From DASUAS01 sp963841415 (GTDB taxonomy: Bacteria > Actinomycetota > Acidimicrobiia > IMCC26256 > DASPTH01), in assembly GCA_963841415.1 (NCBI GenBank), contig CAWJCN010000003.1, positions 620,001 to 684,000 of the forward strand: a stretch of 64,000 nt of DNA. Reading direction: 5' to 3'. The notes under the pieces were generated by a model. It was not told where the DNA came from. It saw nothing but the letters and a program-made list of their open reading frames with translations, and did not search any database. Numbering within the stretch: position 1 is the first letter of the stretch; every line of letters starts with the position of its first letter. Positions 50,254 through 58,046 of this stretch are shown in pieces. A program made the position numbers and the translations under genes.

Positions 50254-50742
50254 ATGCCGGAAGTCCAACCCGAGTCCCAGGCCGCCGAACCATTCGAGGA
50301 GCCGCCCCGGGAGGAGATCCCCGGAATCAGCCGCGGCCACGTGCAGTACATGGAGTCGTCCGACGCCGAAGAGGTGTGGTGCATCGCCGGCATGCACCAC
50401 GTCGTCCTGCACACCATCGGCCGCAAGAGCGGCAACGAGCACAAGGTCGCGCTCCCGTACTGGATCGACCCCGACGGCCAACGGATCGTGGTCGCGTCGT
50501 TCTCGGGCGCGCCCGAGCACCCGTCGTGGTACCTCAACCTGAGCGACCGCGACGCGAACCCCGAGGTGAAGATCCGCGTGCAGCAGGGCGTGTTCTGGGC
50601 CGACGCGCGGGTGCTCGACGGTGCCGACTACGCGGAGACCTGGCAGGGGCTCACCGCCGACCGGCCGTGGTACGACGACTACCAGAGCCGCACCGACCGG
50701 CGCATCCCCCTCGTGCGTCTCGTCGAGCTGCGTCCCGCCTGA
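50254..50742 (+). CDS. Deazaflavin (F420)-dependent nitroreductase family protein (DDN-like)
   Basis: A 162-residue split-barrel protein of the DDN/DUF385 group. The core motif is MHHVVLHTIGRKSGNEHKVA near residue 47, then LPYWIDPDGQRIVVASFSGA and PSWYLNLSDRDANPEVKIRV. These proteins bind F420 and reduce quinones, nitro compounds or enones. The role here is unknown. It starts the 50-54 kb plus-strand gene row. The ATG at 50254 lacks a strong ribosome binding site and may be leaderless. Confidence 0.87.
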   Translation: MPEVQPESQAAEPFEEPPREEIPGISRGHVQYMESSDAEEVWCIAGMHHVVLHTIGRKSGNEHKVALPYWIDPDGQRIVVASFSGAPEHPSWYLNLSDRDANPEVKIRVQQGVFWADARVLDGADYAETWQGLTADRPWYDDYQSRTDRRIPLVRLVELRPA

Positions 50743-50764
50743 TCGAGACCGAGCGGAACGCGCG

Positions 50765-51499
50765 GTGGACGTCTCGGGCATCATCTTCGCGTCGGTCGAC
50801 TGCGATGCCGACTCGATCGAGGACTGGAACCGCTGGTACGACCTCGAGCACCTGCCACCCAACATCGCGCTTCCCGGGATCATGTCGGGTCGTCGCTACG
50901 TCGCGCCGCCCGCGCTGCACGAGGTGCGGGAACCGGCCGATCGGTTGGAGGGCTTCGCCGACGGTCGCGGCGTGCACGTCACCGTGTACACGCTCGCCGG
51001 TGACCCCGCGCAGGTGCTCGCCGACATGACGGACTACCGCGACAAGCTCGAGGCCGCTGATCGCATGTTCGCGCCCGAGAAGAAGGTCGTGCGAGCGGGC
51101 GACGCGATGAGGTGGTCGTGGGGGGTCGCCGATCCGGTCTTGAAGGCCGATCCGATCGACGTCCCGCACGTGCAGCACACGTCGATCCGCGTCGTGTTGC
51201 GACGCGGCGGCGACGATGCGGCGCGCACCCAGGTTGCGGCGGCCGCGGTCGCGGTCGACGGTGTCCACGCGGTGCTCGGCCATCGCTCGATCACCGACCC
51301 GACGCTCGACCTCGACCTCTACCTGCTCGAAGGTGATCCGGCGGCGGTGACGCGCGCCGCGCGCGCGGCGGCGCCGTACGGCACTGCAGCCGAGGTGCTT
51401 CTCGACGCGCCGTTCCGCGTCATCGTGCCGTTCGACTACGCCTTCGCCGAGGAGATCCGGGCCAGCTCGTTGCCGCAGCAGATCGACGGGAGTGCATGA
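50765..51499 (+). CDS. EthD/dimeric-barrel-like hypothetical protein
   Basis: A 244-residue protein with two ferredoxin-like halves. The first has IEDWNRWYDLEHLPPNIALP near residue 18 and GIMSGRRYVAPPALHEVREP, typical of EthD-like dimeric barrels. The second half, from about 135, has HVQHTSIRVVLRRGGDDAAR and the repeated pattern ending LLDAPFRVIVPFDYAFAE. GTG 50765 follows GAGCGG. No activity is assigned; it sits between the DDN-like gene and an SDR gene, so a role in the same pathway is likely. Confidence 0.6.
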   Translation: MDVSGIIFASVDCDADSIEDWNRWYDLEHLPPNIALPGIMSGRRYVAPPALHEVREPADRLEGFADGRGVHVTVYTLAGDPAQVLADMTDYRDKLEAADRMFAPEKKVVRAGDAMRWSWGVADPVLKADPIDVPHVQHTSIRVVLRRGGDDAARTQVAAAAVAVDGVHAVLGHRSITDPTLDLDLYLLEGDPAAVTRAARAAAPYGTAAEVLLDAPFRVIVPFDYAFAEEIRASSLPQQIDGSA

Positions 51500-51503
51500 C
51501 GCC

Positions 51504-52295
51504 ATGAGGACGATCGCGGTCACCGGTTCGGCGTCGGGGATGGGAGCAGCGCTGAGCCGGCGACTCGTCGACGCGGGCGATCGCGTCATCGGCGTCGACC
51601 TGAGGAACGCCGACGTCGAAGCCGACCTCGGCACTCCCGCGGGCCGCGCCGCAGCGATCGGCGCGGTCACCGAGCTGTCGGACGGCGCGCTCGACGGTCT
51701 GGTGACGCTGGCGGGGCTCGCCGGTCTGCCCGAGCGACCGGCGTCGTTGCTGATCTCGGTGAACTACTTCGGGACCGTGGAGCTGCTGGCCGGGCTGCGA
51801 CCGCTGCTCGCGCAGGGCACCGATCCCGCCGCGGTGGCCATCAGCTCGAACTCCACCACCTGTCAGCCGGGCCTCGACGAGGATCTCATCGCCAGCTGCC
51901 TCGAAGGCGACGAGGACGCCACGCGCGCCTTGGCCGGCGAGGGGGAGTCGCTCAGCACCTATCCGGTCACCAAGACCGCGCTCAGCTGGTGGGTCCGCCG
52001 CCACGCACCGACGGCCGAGTGGGCCGGTGCCGGCATCACGCTCAACGCGGTCGCTCCCGGCGCGATCGAGACACCGCTGTTGCAAGAGGGCCTCGACCAC
52101 CCGACCGTGGGCCCGCTGATCGAGGCGTTCGCGTCGCCGCTCGGCCGCAACGGACGGCCCGAGGAGATCGCCGCGCTGCTGCAGTACCTGCTCGGCCCCG
52201 ACGGGCGGTTCTTCTGCGGTTCGGTGCTGTTCTGCGACGGCGGCATGGACGCGCAGTTCCGGGCCGACGACTGGCCCCGACCGTGGAGGCCCTGA
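51504..52295 (+). CDS. Short-chain dehydrogenase/reductase
   Basis: A 263-residue SDR with RTIAVTGSASGMGAALSRRL at the N-terminus (TGxxxGxG), catalytic Ser in AISSNSTTCQPG near residue 116 and Tyr/Lys in SLSTYPVTKTALSW near 153, then GITLNAVAPGAIETPLL. It probably oxidises or reduces an alcohol/ketone with NAD(P). The ATG lies four bases after the preceding stop, and its TGA overlaps the SnoaL-like ATG. Confidence 0.9.
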   Translation: MRTIAVTGSASGMGAALSRRLVDAGDRVIGVDLRNADVEADLGTPAGRAAAIGAVTELSDGALDGLVTLAGLAGLPERPASLLISVNYFGTVELLAGLRPLLAQGTDPAAVAISSNSTTCQPGLDEDLIASCLEGDEDATRALAGEGESLSTYPVTKTALSWWVRRHAPTAEWAGAGITLNAVAPGAIETPLLQEGLDHPTVGPLIEAFASPLGRNGRPEEIAALLQYLLGPDGRFFCGSVLFCDGGMDAQFRADDWPRPWRP

Positions 52296-52738
52296 TGGCA
52301 ACGCACGACGAGCTCGACGCGATCGAGCAGATCAAGAAGCTCAAAGCGCGCTACTTCCGCTGCATGGACACCAAGGACTGGGACGGGTTCCAGGCGGTGT
52401 TCGCGTCCGACGCGACGATGGACACCACCCAGGAGGCGCCCGACCTCGAGGTGGTGACCGGCGCGCCCGAGATCCGTCAGTTCGTGGAGGGTTCGGTGGG
52501 ACCGGTCGTCACCGTGCACCACGGTCACATGCCCGAGATCGAGATGACGTCAGCCACCACCGCGCGCGGGATCTGGGCGATGCAGGACTTCCTCGAGATG
52601 CCCGAGGGCTCGCCCCTCGGCGTGAAGAGCCTCGTGGGATGGGGTCACTACACGGAGACCTACGAGCGCGTCGACGGCGAGTGGAAGATCAAGACGCTCG
52701 TCCTCACGCGTTTGAGGCGGGACGTCGAGCTCGCGTGA
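52295..52738 (+). CDS. SnoaL-like (NTF2 fold) protein
   Basis: A 147-residue NTF2-fold protein of the group related to bile-acid dehydratase and scytalone dehydratase: IEQIKKLKARYFRCMDTKDW near residue 10, FASDATMDTTQEAPDLEVVT and HHGHMPEIEMTSATTARGIW. Tyr, Asp and His residues in the right places suggest a dehydratase or isomerase, but this is not certain. Translation is coupled to the SDR gene (TGATG). A hydroxyacyl intermediate from the SDR could be its substrate. Confidence 0.83.
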   Translation: MATHDELDAIEQIKKLKARYFRCMDTKDWDGFQAVFASDATMDTTQEAPDLEVVTGAPEIRQFVEGSVGPVVTVHHGHMPEIEMTSATTARGIWAMQDFLEMPEGSPLGVKSLVGWGHYTETYERVDGEWKIKTLVLTRLRRDVELA

Positions 52739-52745
52739 GCCTGCG

Positions 52746-53702
52746 TTGACCTACGACCCGCGGTTCCGACCTCCCCAGCCCGCCACCCCCGCGCCCGACG
52801 CGTTCACGATCCATCGTTCCGTGGTGCGCGACGAGCTGGCGCTCGCCTACGTGCGCGAGGGGATCGGGGGCACACCGCTCCTCTTGTTGCACGGCTACCC
52901 GGAGACCAAGCGCGTCTGGTGGCGCAACATCGAACCGCTCGCCGCCGCCGGCTTCGAGGTGATCGTGCCCGACCTGCGCGGGTACGGCGACAGCGACCTG
53001 TCGGCCGACGACGTCTACGACATCGCCGTCTACTCGCGCGACGTCCACGCGCTGGTGCACGACGTGCTGGGTCACGAGCGATGCCTGGTGGCGGGCGGCG
53101 ACATCGGCGGCGTCGTGGGCGTCGACCTCGTGCACCGCTTCGGTGATTTCGTCGAGCGGTTCTGCTTCTTCAACACGGTGCCACCCGCGGCGATCGAGGA
53201 GTACGCCGCCGCCGGCCTCGACTACGGATCACTCAGCGCGCTGAGCGACGGTCCCACCGGCGACTACCGGGAGCTGCAGGGCGCACGTCCCGAGGAGCTC
53301 GCGGCGATGTTGCCGAACGAGGCGGCGCGGCGACAGTGGATCGCGGGCATGTACCAGAGCCGCCTCTGGGCGTCGCCGGGTACGTTCGGGCGAGCCGACG
53401 TCGAGTTCATGACCGAGCCGTTCGCCGACGAAGCGCGACTGCGCGCGGGGTGGTCGGCGTACCAACTCGCGCACGGCCGGCCGATGACCGAGCCACCGTT
53501 GCTCGCGGGCACCGTCGACCTGTCGACCCTGGTGCTCTACGGCACCGACGATCACGTCGTCGGCGACGACTTCGTGATGTTCTGCGAGCGTGCGTTCACC
53601 GACCGGATCGGTCCGCTACTCATCCCGGGCGCCGGCCACTTCCTCCAGTGGGAGCGCGCCGACATCTTCAACCCGCTGCTGACCGCCGTCTTCCGCTCCT
53701 GA
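52746..53702 (+). CDS. Alpha/beta hydrolase (epoxide hydrolase/haloacetate dehalogenase type)
   Basis: A 318-residue hydrolase with LLLLHGYPETKRVWWRNIEP near residue 40 (HGYP oxyanion loop), VPDLRGYGDSDLSADD near 77, the nucleophile motif VAGGDIGGVVGVDLV near 118 (Asp rather than Ser), ALYGTDD-like TLVLYGTDDHVVGDDF near 260 and GAGHFLQWERAD near 297. An Asp nucleophile points to an epoxide hydrolase or dehalogenase, which use a covalent Asp ester. Start is TTG at 52746 with no ATG/GTG option. Its 3' end overlaps the convergent HATPase gene by 35 bases. Confidence 0.88.
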   Translation: MTYDPRFRPPQPATPAPDAFTIHRSVVRDELALAYVREGIGGTPLLLLHGYPETKRVWWRNIEPLAAAGFEVIVPDLRGYGDSDLSADDVYDIAVYSRDVHALVHDVLGHERCLVAGGDIGGVVGVDLVHRFGDFVERFCFFNTVPPAAIEEYAAAGLDYGSLSALSDGPTGDYRELQGARPEELAAMLPNEAARRQWIAGMYQSRLWASPGTFGRADVEFMTEPFADEARLRAGWSAYQLAHGRPMTEPPLLAGTVDLSTLVLYGTDDHVVGDDFVMFCERAFTDRIGPLLIPGAGHFLQWERADIFNPLLTAVFRS

Positions 53703-54111
53703 TGTCCGCGGTGACGTGTCTGGTCAGCGGCGATCGCGGTTCGTGCAGCTCGAACCACACCACCTTGCCGTCGAGACGAGCGCGCGTCCCCCAACTCGAT
53801 GCGATGGCGTCCACGAGCTGCAGCCCCCGGCCCGAGACGCGGTCGAGGTCGGGTGTGCACACGACGGGCATGACGAAGGAGCTGTCGAACACCTCGGCAC
53901 ACACGCTGAACGCGGGATGCACGCTGACGTCGAGGTGAACTCGGGGCCCGCCGTGGACGACCGCGTTCGTCACCAGCTCGGCGACCAGCAGCCCAGTGTC
54001 TGCTGCGAGCACCGCCGACACCCAGGGGGTCACGAGCTCGACGGCGCGAGTACGGGCCACGCAGGGACTCGTCGGATCCGAGTCGAGCGGGAGAGCCAGC
54101 TTCGGCTGCAT
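53668..54111 (-). CDS. RsbW-like ATP-binding regulatory protein
   Basis: A 147-residue GHKL-type protein like the actinobacterial anti-sigma kinases. The N-box is LLVAELVTNAVVHGG near residue 42 and the G-box is SGRGLQLVDAIASSWGTRAR near 94. There is no histidine-kinase dimerisation domain, so it probably phosphorylates an anti-anti-sigma factor or merely binds ATP. The partner is not in the window. The ATG at 54111 is preceded by GAAGG. Confidence 0.78.
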   Translation of the reverse strand: MQPKLALPLDSDPTSPCVARTRAVELVTPWVSAVLAADTGLLVAELVTNAVVHGGPRVHLDVSVHPAFSVCAEVFDSSFVMPVVCTPDLDRVSGRGLQLVDAIASSWGTRARLDGKVVWFELHEPRSPLTRHVTADIRSGRRRSAAG

Positions 54112-54554
54112 GCAGAACCTTCGTCGCCAGAGAGGGGAACGGCGAATGGCTCGCGTCGAGCGGGGTCTGGGCCTGGCTCGAGCAATGCGTCAGTCCCGAA
54201 GGAATTGCCAGGTTCCTACCAGCACTCGTAGCTCGTCAAACACGGCCGGGCCGAAGATGCCGCCCCGCCGCGCGGGTTCAGGCCCGGCGGGCTCGAGCAC
54301 GCTCCAGCGTCGGAACCTCGCTCACTGCGTACCTCCGAGTCCGCCCGGCGACCGTCTCCATCACGGTGTGTCCTGCAGCGGATCCCCGAGCGGCCTCGCA
54401 AGTTGGGGGCTGAGCTCGGTCCTCTCGGGGTTCCGCCGACGCCGTGACGATACGGAACTCATCGGTCGACGGCGCGACGCGGAGGTGAACTCGCGACGAC
54501 GCGGAAGGGAATTCTGTGCGATCCGACGGCCGGATGTGTCGCCGCGTCAAAGGG
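54112..54554. other. 443 bp without a supported gene
   Basis: Short frames on both strands are Arg/Ser/Pro-rich shadows with no recognisable pattern. The 5' flank of the HATPase gene lies at one end and the 3' end of the alcohol dehydrogenase at the other. No clear terminator or operator was seen. Confidence 0.5.
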
Positions 54555-55638
54555 TCAGCGAGGAGCGTGGATGCCGGGGCCCTCGAGGTCGTGGCGGATC
54601 AGGATCTTCATGTGGTCGATGTCGCGGTAGTCGCCGGGGCGGAGGTGCTGGAACACCTCGTCCACTCCCTCGAGACCGGCGTACCCGGTGACGAGCTTCG
54701 ACGCGTCGATACGTCCGTCAGCGAGCCGCTCGAACGTCGCCGCGAACGGATACTCGTCGCCGTCCGGGCCCATCCCGAAGCAGAACTCGATGGTGACGTT
54801 CTTGTAGATGCCGACGATGGGCCGGATCGGATCGTCGACCATGCACGCGCCCACCACCGAGATCCGCGTGTACGAGGGCACGGTGTAGAGGAGCGAGTCG
54901 AGCACGCCCGGTTTGCCCGACGCCTCGTACACGTAGAGCCGCTGGTTGGGATCGGCGAGGTCGCGCCACGCTTCGACCGGATCGTCCTGGGTGGGGTCGA
55001 CCACGACGTGCGCGCCGAAGGACCGGGCGACGTCGCGTCGCGCCGACGACGGGTCGGACACGACGATCGGAGTGATGTCGCGCTCGACCAGCGCGGCAAG
55101 GGAGCCCAGACCGACCGGACCGCAGCCGGTGACGATCGCACCGGCGGGCGGCGCGATCTTCGAACGCCAGACCCCGTTGAGCCCGGTGGCCAACGGGTCG
55201 ACGGCGGCCGCGTCGTAGGGCGAGACGCCGTCGGGGATGGGAACGTGGCCGTAGGGCGACACGACCACCCGCTCGGCCAGCGCACCCGGGTAGTCGGTGG
55301 CGTAGCCGACGCAGTGCGCGACGCCGTCGGGGTCGAGCACCGCCGGCGACACGAGCAGCAGGTCGCCGGGCGTGTAGCCGTCGACGTTCGCCCCCACCTC
55401 CACGACTCGAGCGGTGAACTCGTGACCGAACACGAGGTCGCGGTCGGGGTCGAACAGGAACAGGGGTGTGCCGCTCGCGCGAGGCGTGCAGGAACTCGTC
55501 GGCGTGCTCCATCGCGTTGAGGTCGCCGCCGCACACGCCGGCCGCGAGCGGTTCGACGAGGAGGTGGGCGTCGCTCATGGGCGGCTCGGGGATGTCCTTG
55601 AGCTCCAGCCGTCCGTGGAGCATGGTGACCGCGCGCAT
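54555..55638 (-). pseudogene. Zinc-type medium-chain alcohol dehydrogenase with one frameshift
   Basis: A complete MDR-family dehydrogenase of about 360 residues when one frameshift near 55480 is corrected. The N-terminal frame (ATG 55638) has MLHGRLELKDIPEPPMSDAH and LAAGVCGGDLNAMEH with the catalytic zinc Cys. The main frame continues FGHEFTARVVEVGANVDGY (zinc His/Glu), GAIVTGCGPVGLGSLAALVE (Rossmann) and PIVVSDPSSARRDVARSFGA. The break is TCGCGCGAGCGG, where an extra CG restores the frame. No structural-zinc Cys cluster is visible. It probably acts on an alcohol intermediate of the cluster, if functional. Confidence 0.8.
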
Positions 55639-55651
55639 CAGCGGGGACCGG

Positions 55652-56893
55652 TCACCGGACACCGCTCCAGCGCACCGGCATCTCCGCGAGGCCGTCGATG
55701 AGGTTGGAGTTGACGCGTGGGAGCGACGCGGGGTCGGCCGCCAACTCGAGGCCTTCGAAACGGGAGAGGATCGCTTCGAACATGAGCTTGCTCTCGAGCC
55801 GGGCGAGGTGGGCTCCGAGGCAGAAGTGCGGTCCGCCGGCACCGAACGCGACGTGGTGGTTGGGCTCGCGCGTCAGGTGGAGACCGTCGGGGTCGTCGAA
55901 GGCGCGCTCGTCGCGGTTGGCCGACGCGTAGACCATGAGCACGTGGTCGCCCTCGGCGATCGCCTGCCCGCCCACCTCGGTGCTCTCGGTGGCCTTGCGC
56001 ACGAAGTTCATGACCGGGGAGGCCAGGCGCAGCAGTTCCTCGATGGCGATCGGCAGGTTCGAGAGGTCGGCGCGCAGGGCCGCGAGCTCGTCGGGGTGGT
56101 CGAGCAGGGTGAGCATCCCGGTGGTGATCAGGTTGCGGGTGGTCTCGGAGCCCGCGTTCTGCAGCAGCATGAAGAAGACGGCCAGCTGCATCTGGGTGAG
56201 GCGTTCGCCGTCAACCTCCGCGTGGAGCAGCACCGACATGAGGTCGTCGCGCGGATCGTCCATCCGTTCGGCGCACATCGCGTCGGCGTACGCGTACATC
56301 GCCAGCGCGGCGTCGGCGCGCTCCTCGGGGGTCGTGTCGGCGTCGAAGCCGAAGGTCAGCTCCGTCCACTCGAAGACCTGCTTGCGGTCTTCCTCGGGGA
56401 CGCCGACCAGGTCCGCGATCGCATGCAGCGGGAGCCACAGCGCGACGTCGCGCACGAGGTCGCACTCGCCACGATCGGCGACCGAATCGATCACCGAGTC
56501 GACGCGCGCCTTCACCTGCGCGGCGAGGTCGTTGATCCGCCGCGGCGTGAAGCCGGAGCTGATGAGCTTGCGCAGCTTCGTGTGGTCGGGCGGATCGAGG
56601 CTGATCATGAGCAGCGACGATCCTGCGTCACCATCACCGCTCATGCCGTCGGTGCCGGGCAGGAAGGGGTTCGGCGCGTTCTGGAAGCCGTTCCAGTCGC
56701 GCGAGACCTGCTGGATGTCCGCGTGACGGGTGACGACCCAGAAGCCGCGGTCCCAGTACGGATGCTCGTGGTACGTGACCGGAGCGTGGTCGCGGAGGTC
56801 GCGGAACACGGCGTACGGGAACCCCTGGTCGAACGTGTGAGGGTCGTAGAGGGGGGGACCGTCGTAGATGCGTGCGCTCGTGGTGCTGCTCAT
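55652..56893 (-). CDS. Cytochrome P450
   Basis: A 413-residue bacterial class I P450. The I-helix oxygen motif is LLQNAGSETTRNLITTGMLT near residue 245, the ExxR is IEELLRLASPV near 286 and the haem loop is HVAFGAGGPHFCLGAHLARL near 350 with the Cys ligand. Overall it resembles the CYP125/CYP142-like enzymes that oxidise sterol side chains, but this is by eye. GAGGGGAG precedes the ATG. It needs a ferredoxin and reductase not seen here. It lies 13 bases upstream of the alcohol dehydrogenase, which suggests successive hydroxylation and oxidation. Confidence 0.92.
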   Translation of the reverse strand: MSSTTSARIYDGPPLYDPHTFDQGFPYAVFRDLRDHAPVTYHEHPYWDRGFWVVTRHADIQQVSRDWNGFQNAPNPFLPGTDGMSGDGDAGSSLLMISLDPPDHTKLRKLISSGFTPRRINDLAAQVKARVDSVIDSVADRGECDLVRDVALWLPLHAIADLVGVPEEDRKQVFEWTELTFGFDADTTPEERADAALAMYAYADAMCAERMDDPRDDLMSVLLHAEVDGERLTQMQLAVFFMLLQNAGSETTRNLITTGMLTLLDHPDELAALRADLSNLPIAIEELLRLASPVMNFVRKATESTEVGGQAIAEGDHVLMVYASANRDERAFDDPDGLHLTREPNHHVAFGAGGPHFCLGAHLARLESKLMFEAILSRFEGLELAADPASLPRVNSNLIDGLAEMPVRWSGVR

Positions 56894-56950
56894 GCTCGTG
56901 TTCTCCCCTCGTCGGGCCGTAGGTTACCGACGAACAACCACGCGGTGTTC

Positions 56951-57955
56951 ATGCCCACATCACACGTTCGTTTCATGCTGTCCTCTGTGCGTCTCCGACC
57001 GCGCTCGTCGCCCATCCTGCTGCTCGTGGCCGCCGTCGTGGCCCTCGCGGTCGCGCCCGCGTCCGGTGCCGGTGCCGCGACGCGCCAGAAGTCCGGGTGC
57101 GGACGATCGGCCGCGGCGGGCACCACGACCCGGCACATCACGGTCGACGGTGCTGATCGTCAGTACCTGCTGTCGATCCCCGACCGCTACGAAGGTTCCG
57201 TTTCGGCACCGCTCGTCTTCGACTTCCACGGCCTCGGTTCGAACATGGAGGAGCAGTCGGCATACTCGCAGCTCGCCGCGAAGGCGGGCGCGAAGGGATT
57301 CATCGTGATCACCCCCGACGGTCGCGGCGACGTGGCGAGAGGCTGGTCGATCAAGCCGACGATCGCTGCGAATCCCGACGCGCGGTTCGTCAAGGCGATG
57401 CTCACCGCCACGCAGCGCGCGCTGTGCATCGACCCGTTGCGCGTCTACGCGACCGGGATCTCGAACGGCGCCATCTTGTCCACGGTCCTCGCGTGCGCGC
57501 TGCCCGGGCGGTTCGCGGCGATCGCGCCGGTCGCCGGCGTGAACGGCGCACCCGCCTGCGACGCGGCAACGCCACGGGTGAGCGTCGTCGCGTTCCACGG
57601 CACCGCCGACCCGGTTGTGCCGTACCAGGGCGGCGACTTCTTCTCCGGTGCGCAACCCACCCACAAGGCGAACGTCCAGGCGCAGCCGGTGGACGCCGCG
57701 GTGGCGCGCTGGGCTGCGTTCGACGGGTGCGGCGTGCCGGCGTCCGAGGCACAGGTCGCCCCGGACGTGCAGCGCATCACGTACCCGCGGTGCCCGGTCC
57801 GCGGCACGGTGGAGCTGTACCGCGTGGTCGGTGGGGGCCACACGTGGCCCGGGGCAGTGCCAGTGAGGCTCGCTCGCCTCGGGCCGACGACCGACTCGAT
57901 CGACGCGACCGAGCTGATGCTCGCCTTCTTCGCCGCCCACCCGCGCCCACGCTGA
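56951..57955 (+). CDS. Exported PHB-depolymerase/feruloyl-esterase-like hydrolase
   Basis: A 334-residue secreted alpha/beta hydrolase of the LpqC/PHB depolymerase type. Residues 8-40 form a signal peptide, RSSPILLLVAAVVALAVAPA, with cleavage near GAGAA. The catalytic sites are YATGISNGAILSTVLACALP (Ser), AFHGTADPVVPYQGGDF (Asp) and VVGGGHTWPGAVPV (His). Six or more cysteines suggest disulphides, consistent with export. It may cleave an ester polymer or aromatic ester. The start could be ATG 56951 or 56975; neither has a good ribosome binding site. Confidence 0.85.
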   Translation: MPTSHVRFMLSSVRLRPRSSPILLLVAAVVALAVAPASGAGAATRQKSGCGRSAAAGTTTRHITVDGADRQYLLSIPDRYEGSVSAPLVFDFHGLGSNMEEQSAYSQLAAKAGAKGFIVITPDGRGDVARGWSIKPTIAANPDARFVKAMLTATQRALCIDPLRVYATGISNGAILSTVLACALPGRFAAIAPVAGVNGAPACDAATPRVSVVAFHGTADPVVPYQGGDFFSGAQPTHKANVQAQPVDAAVARWAAFDGCGVPASEAQVAPDVQRITYPRCPVRGTVELYRVVGGGHTWPGAVPVRLARLGPTTDSIDATELMLAFFAAHPRPR

Positions 57956-57978
57956 GACGCGATGCAGCTCGACCGATG

Positions 57979-57993
57979 CCGGGCTTTGCCCGG
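57979..57993. terminator. Possible bidirectional hairpin
   Basis: CCGGGC-TTT-GCCCGG forms a 6-bp stem followed by TTTCGG, in the gap between convergent esterase and kgd genes. Confidence 0.4.
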
Positions 57994-58046
57994 TTTCGGT
58001 CGCCGGGACGGAGTGAGCGGAGGCAAGCGATGGGGGCGAGGCGGCG

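Noticed and set aside
54116..54554. Arg/Pro/Ser-rich open frames on both strands
   Set aside because: No conserved pattern, no start signals and typical high-GC shadow composition.
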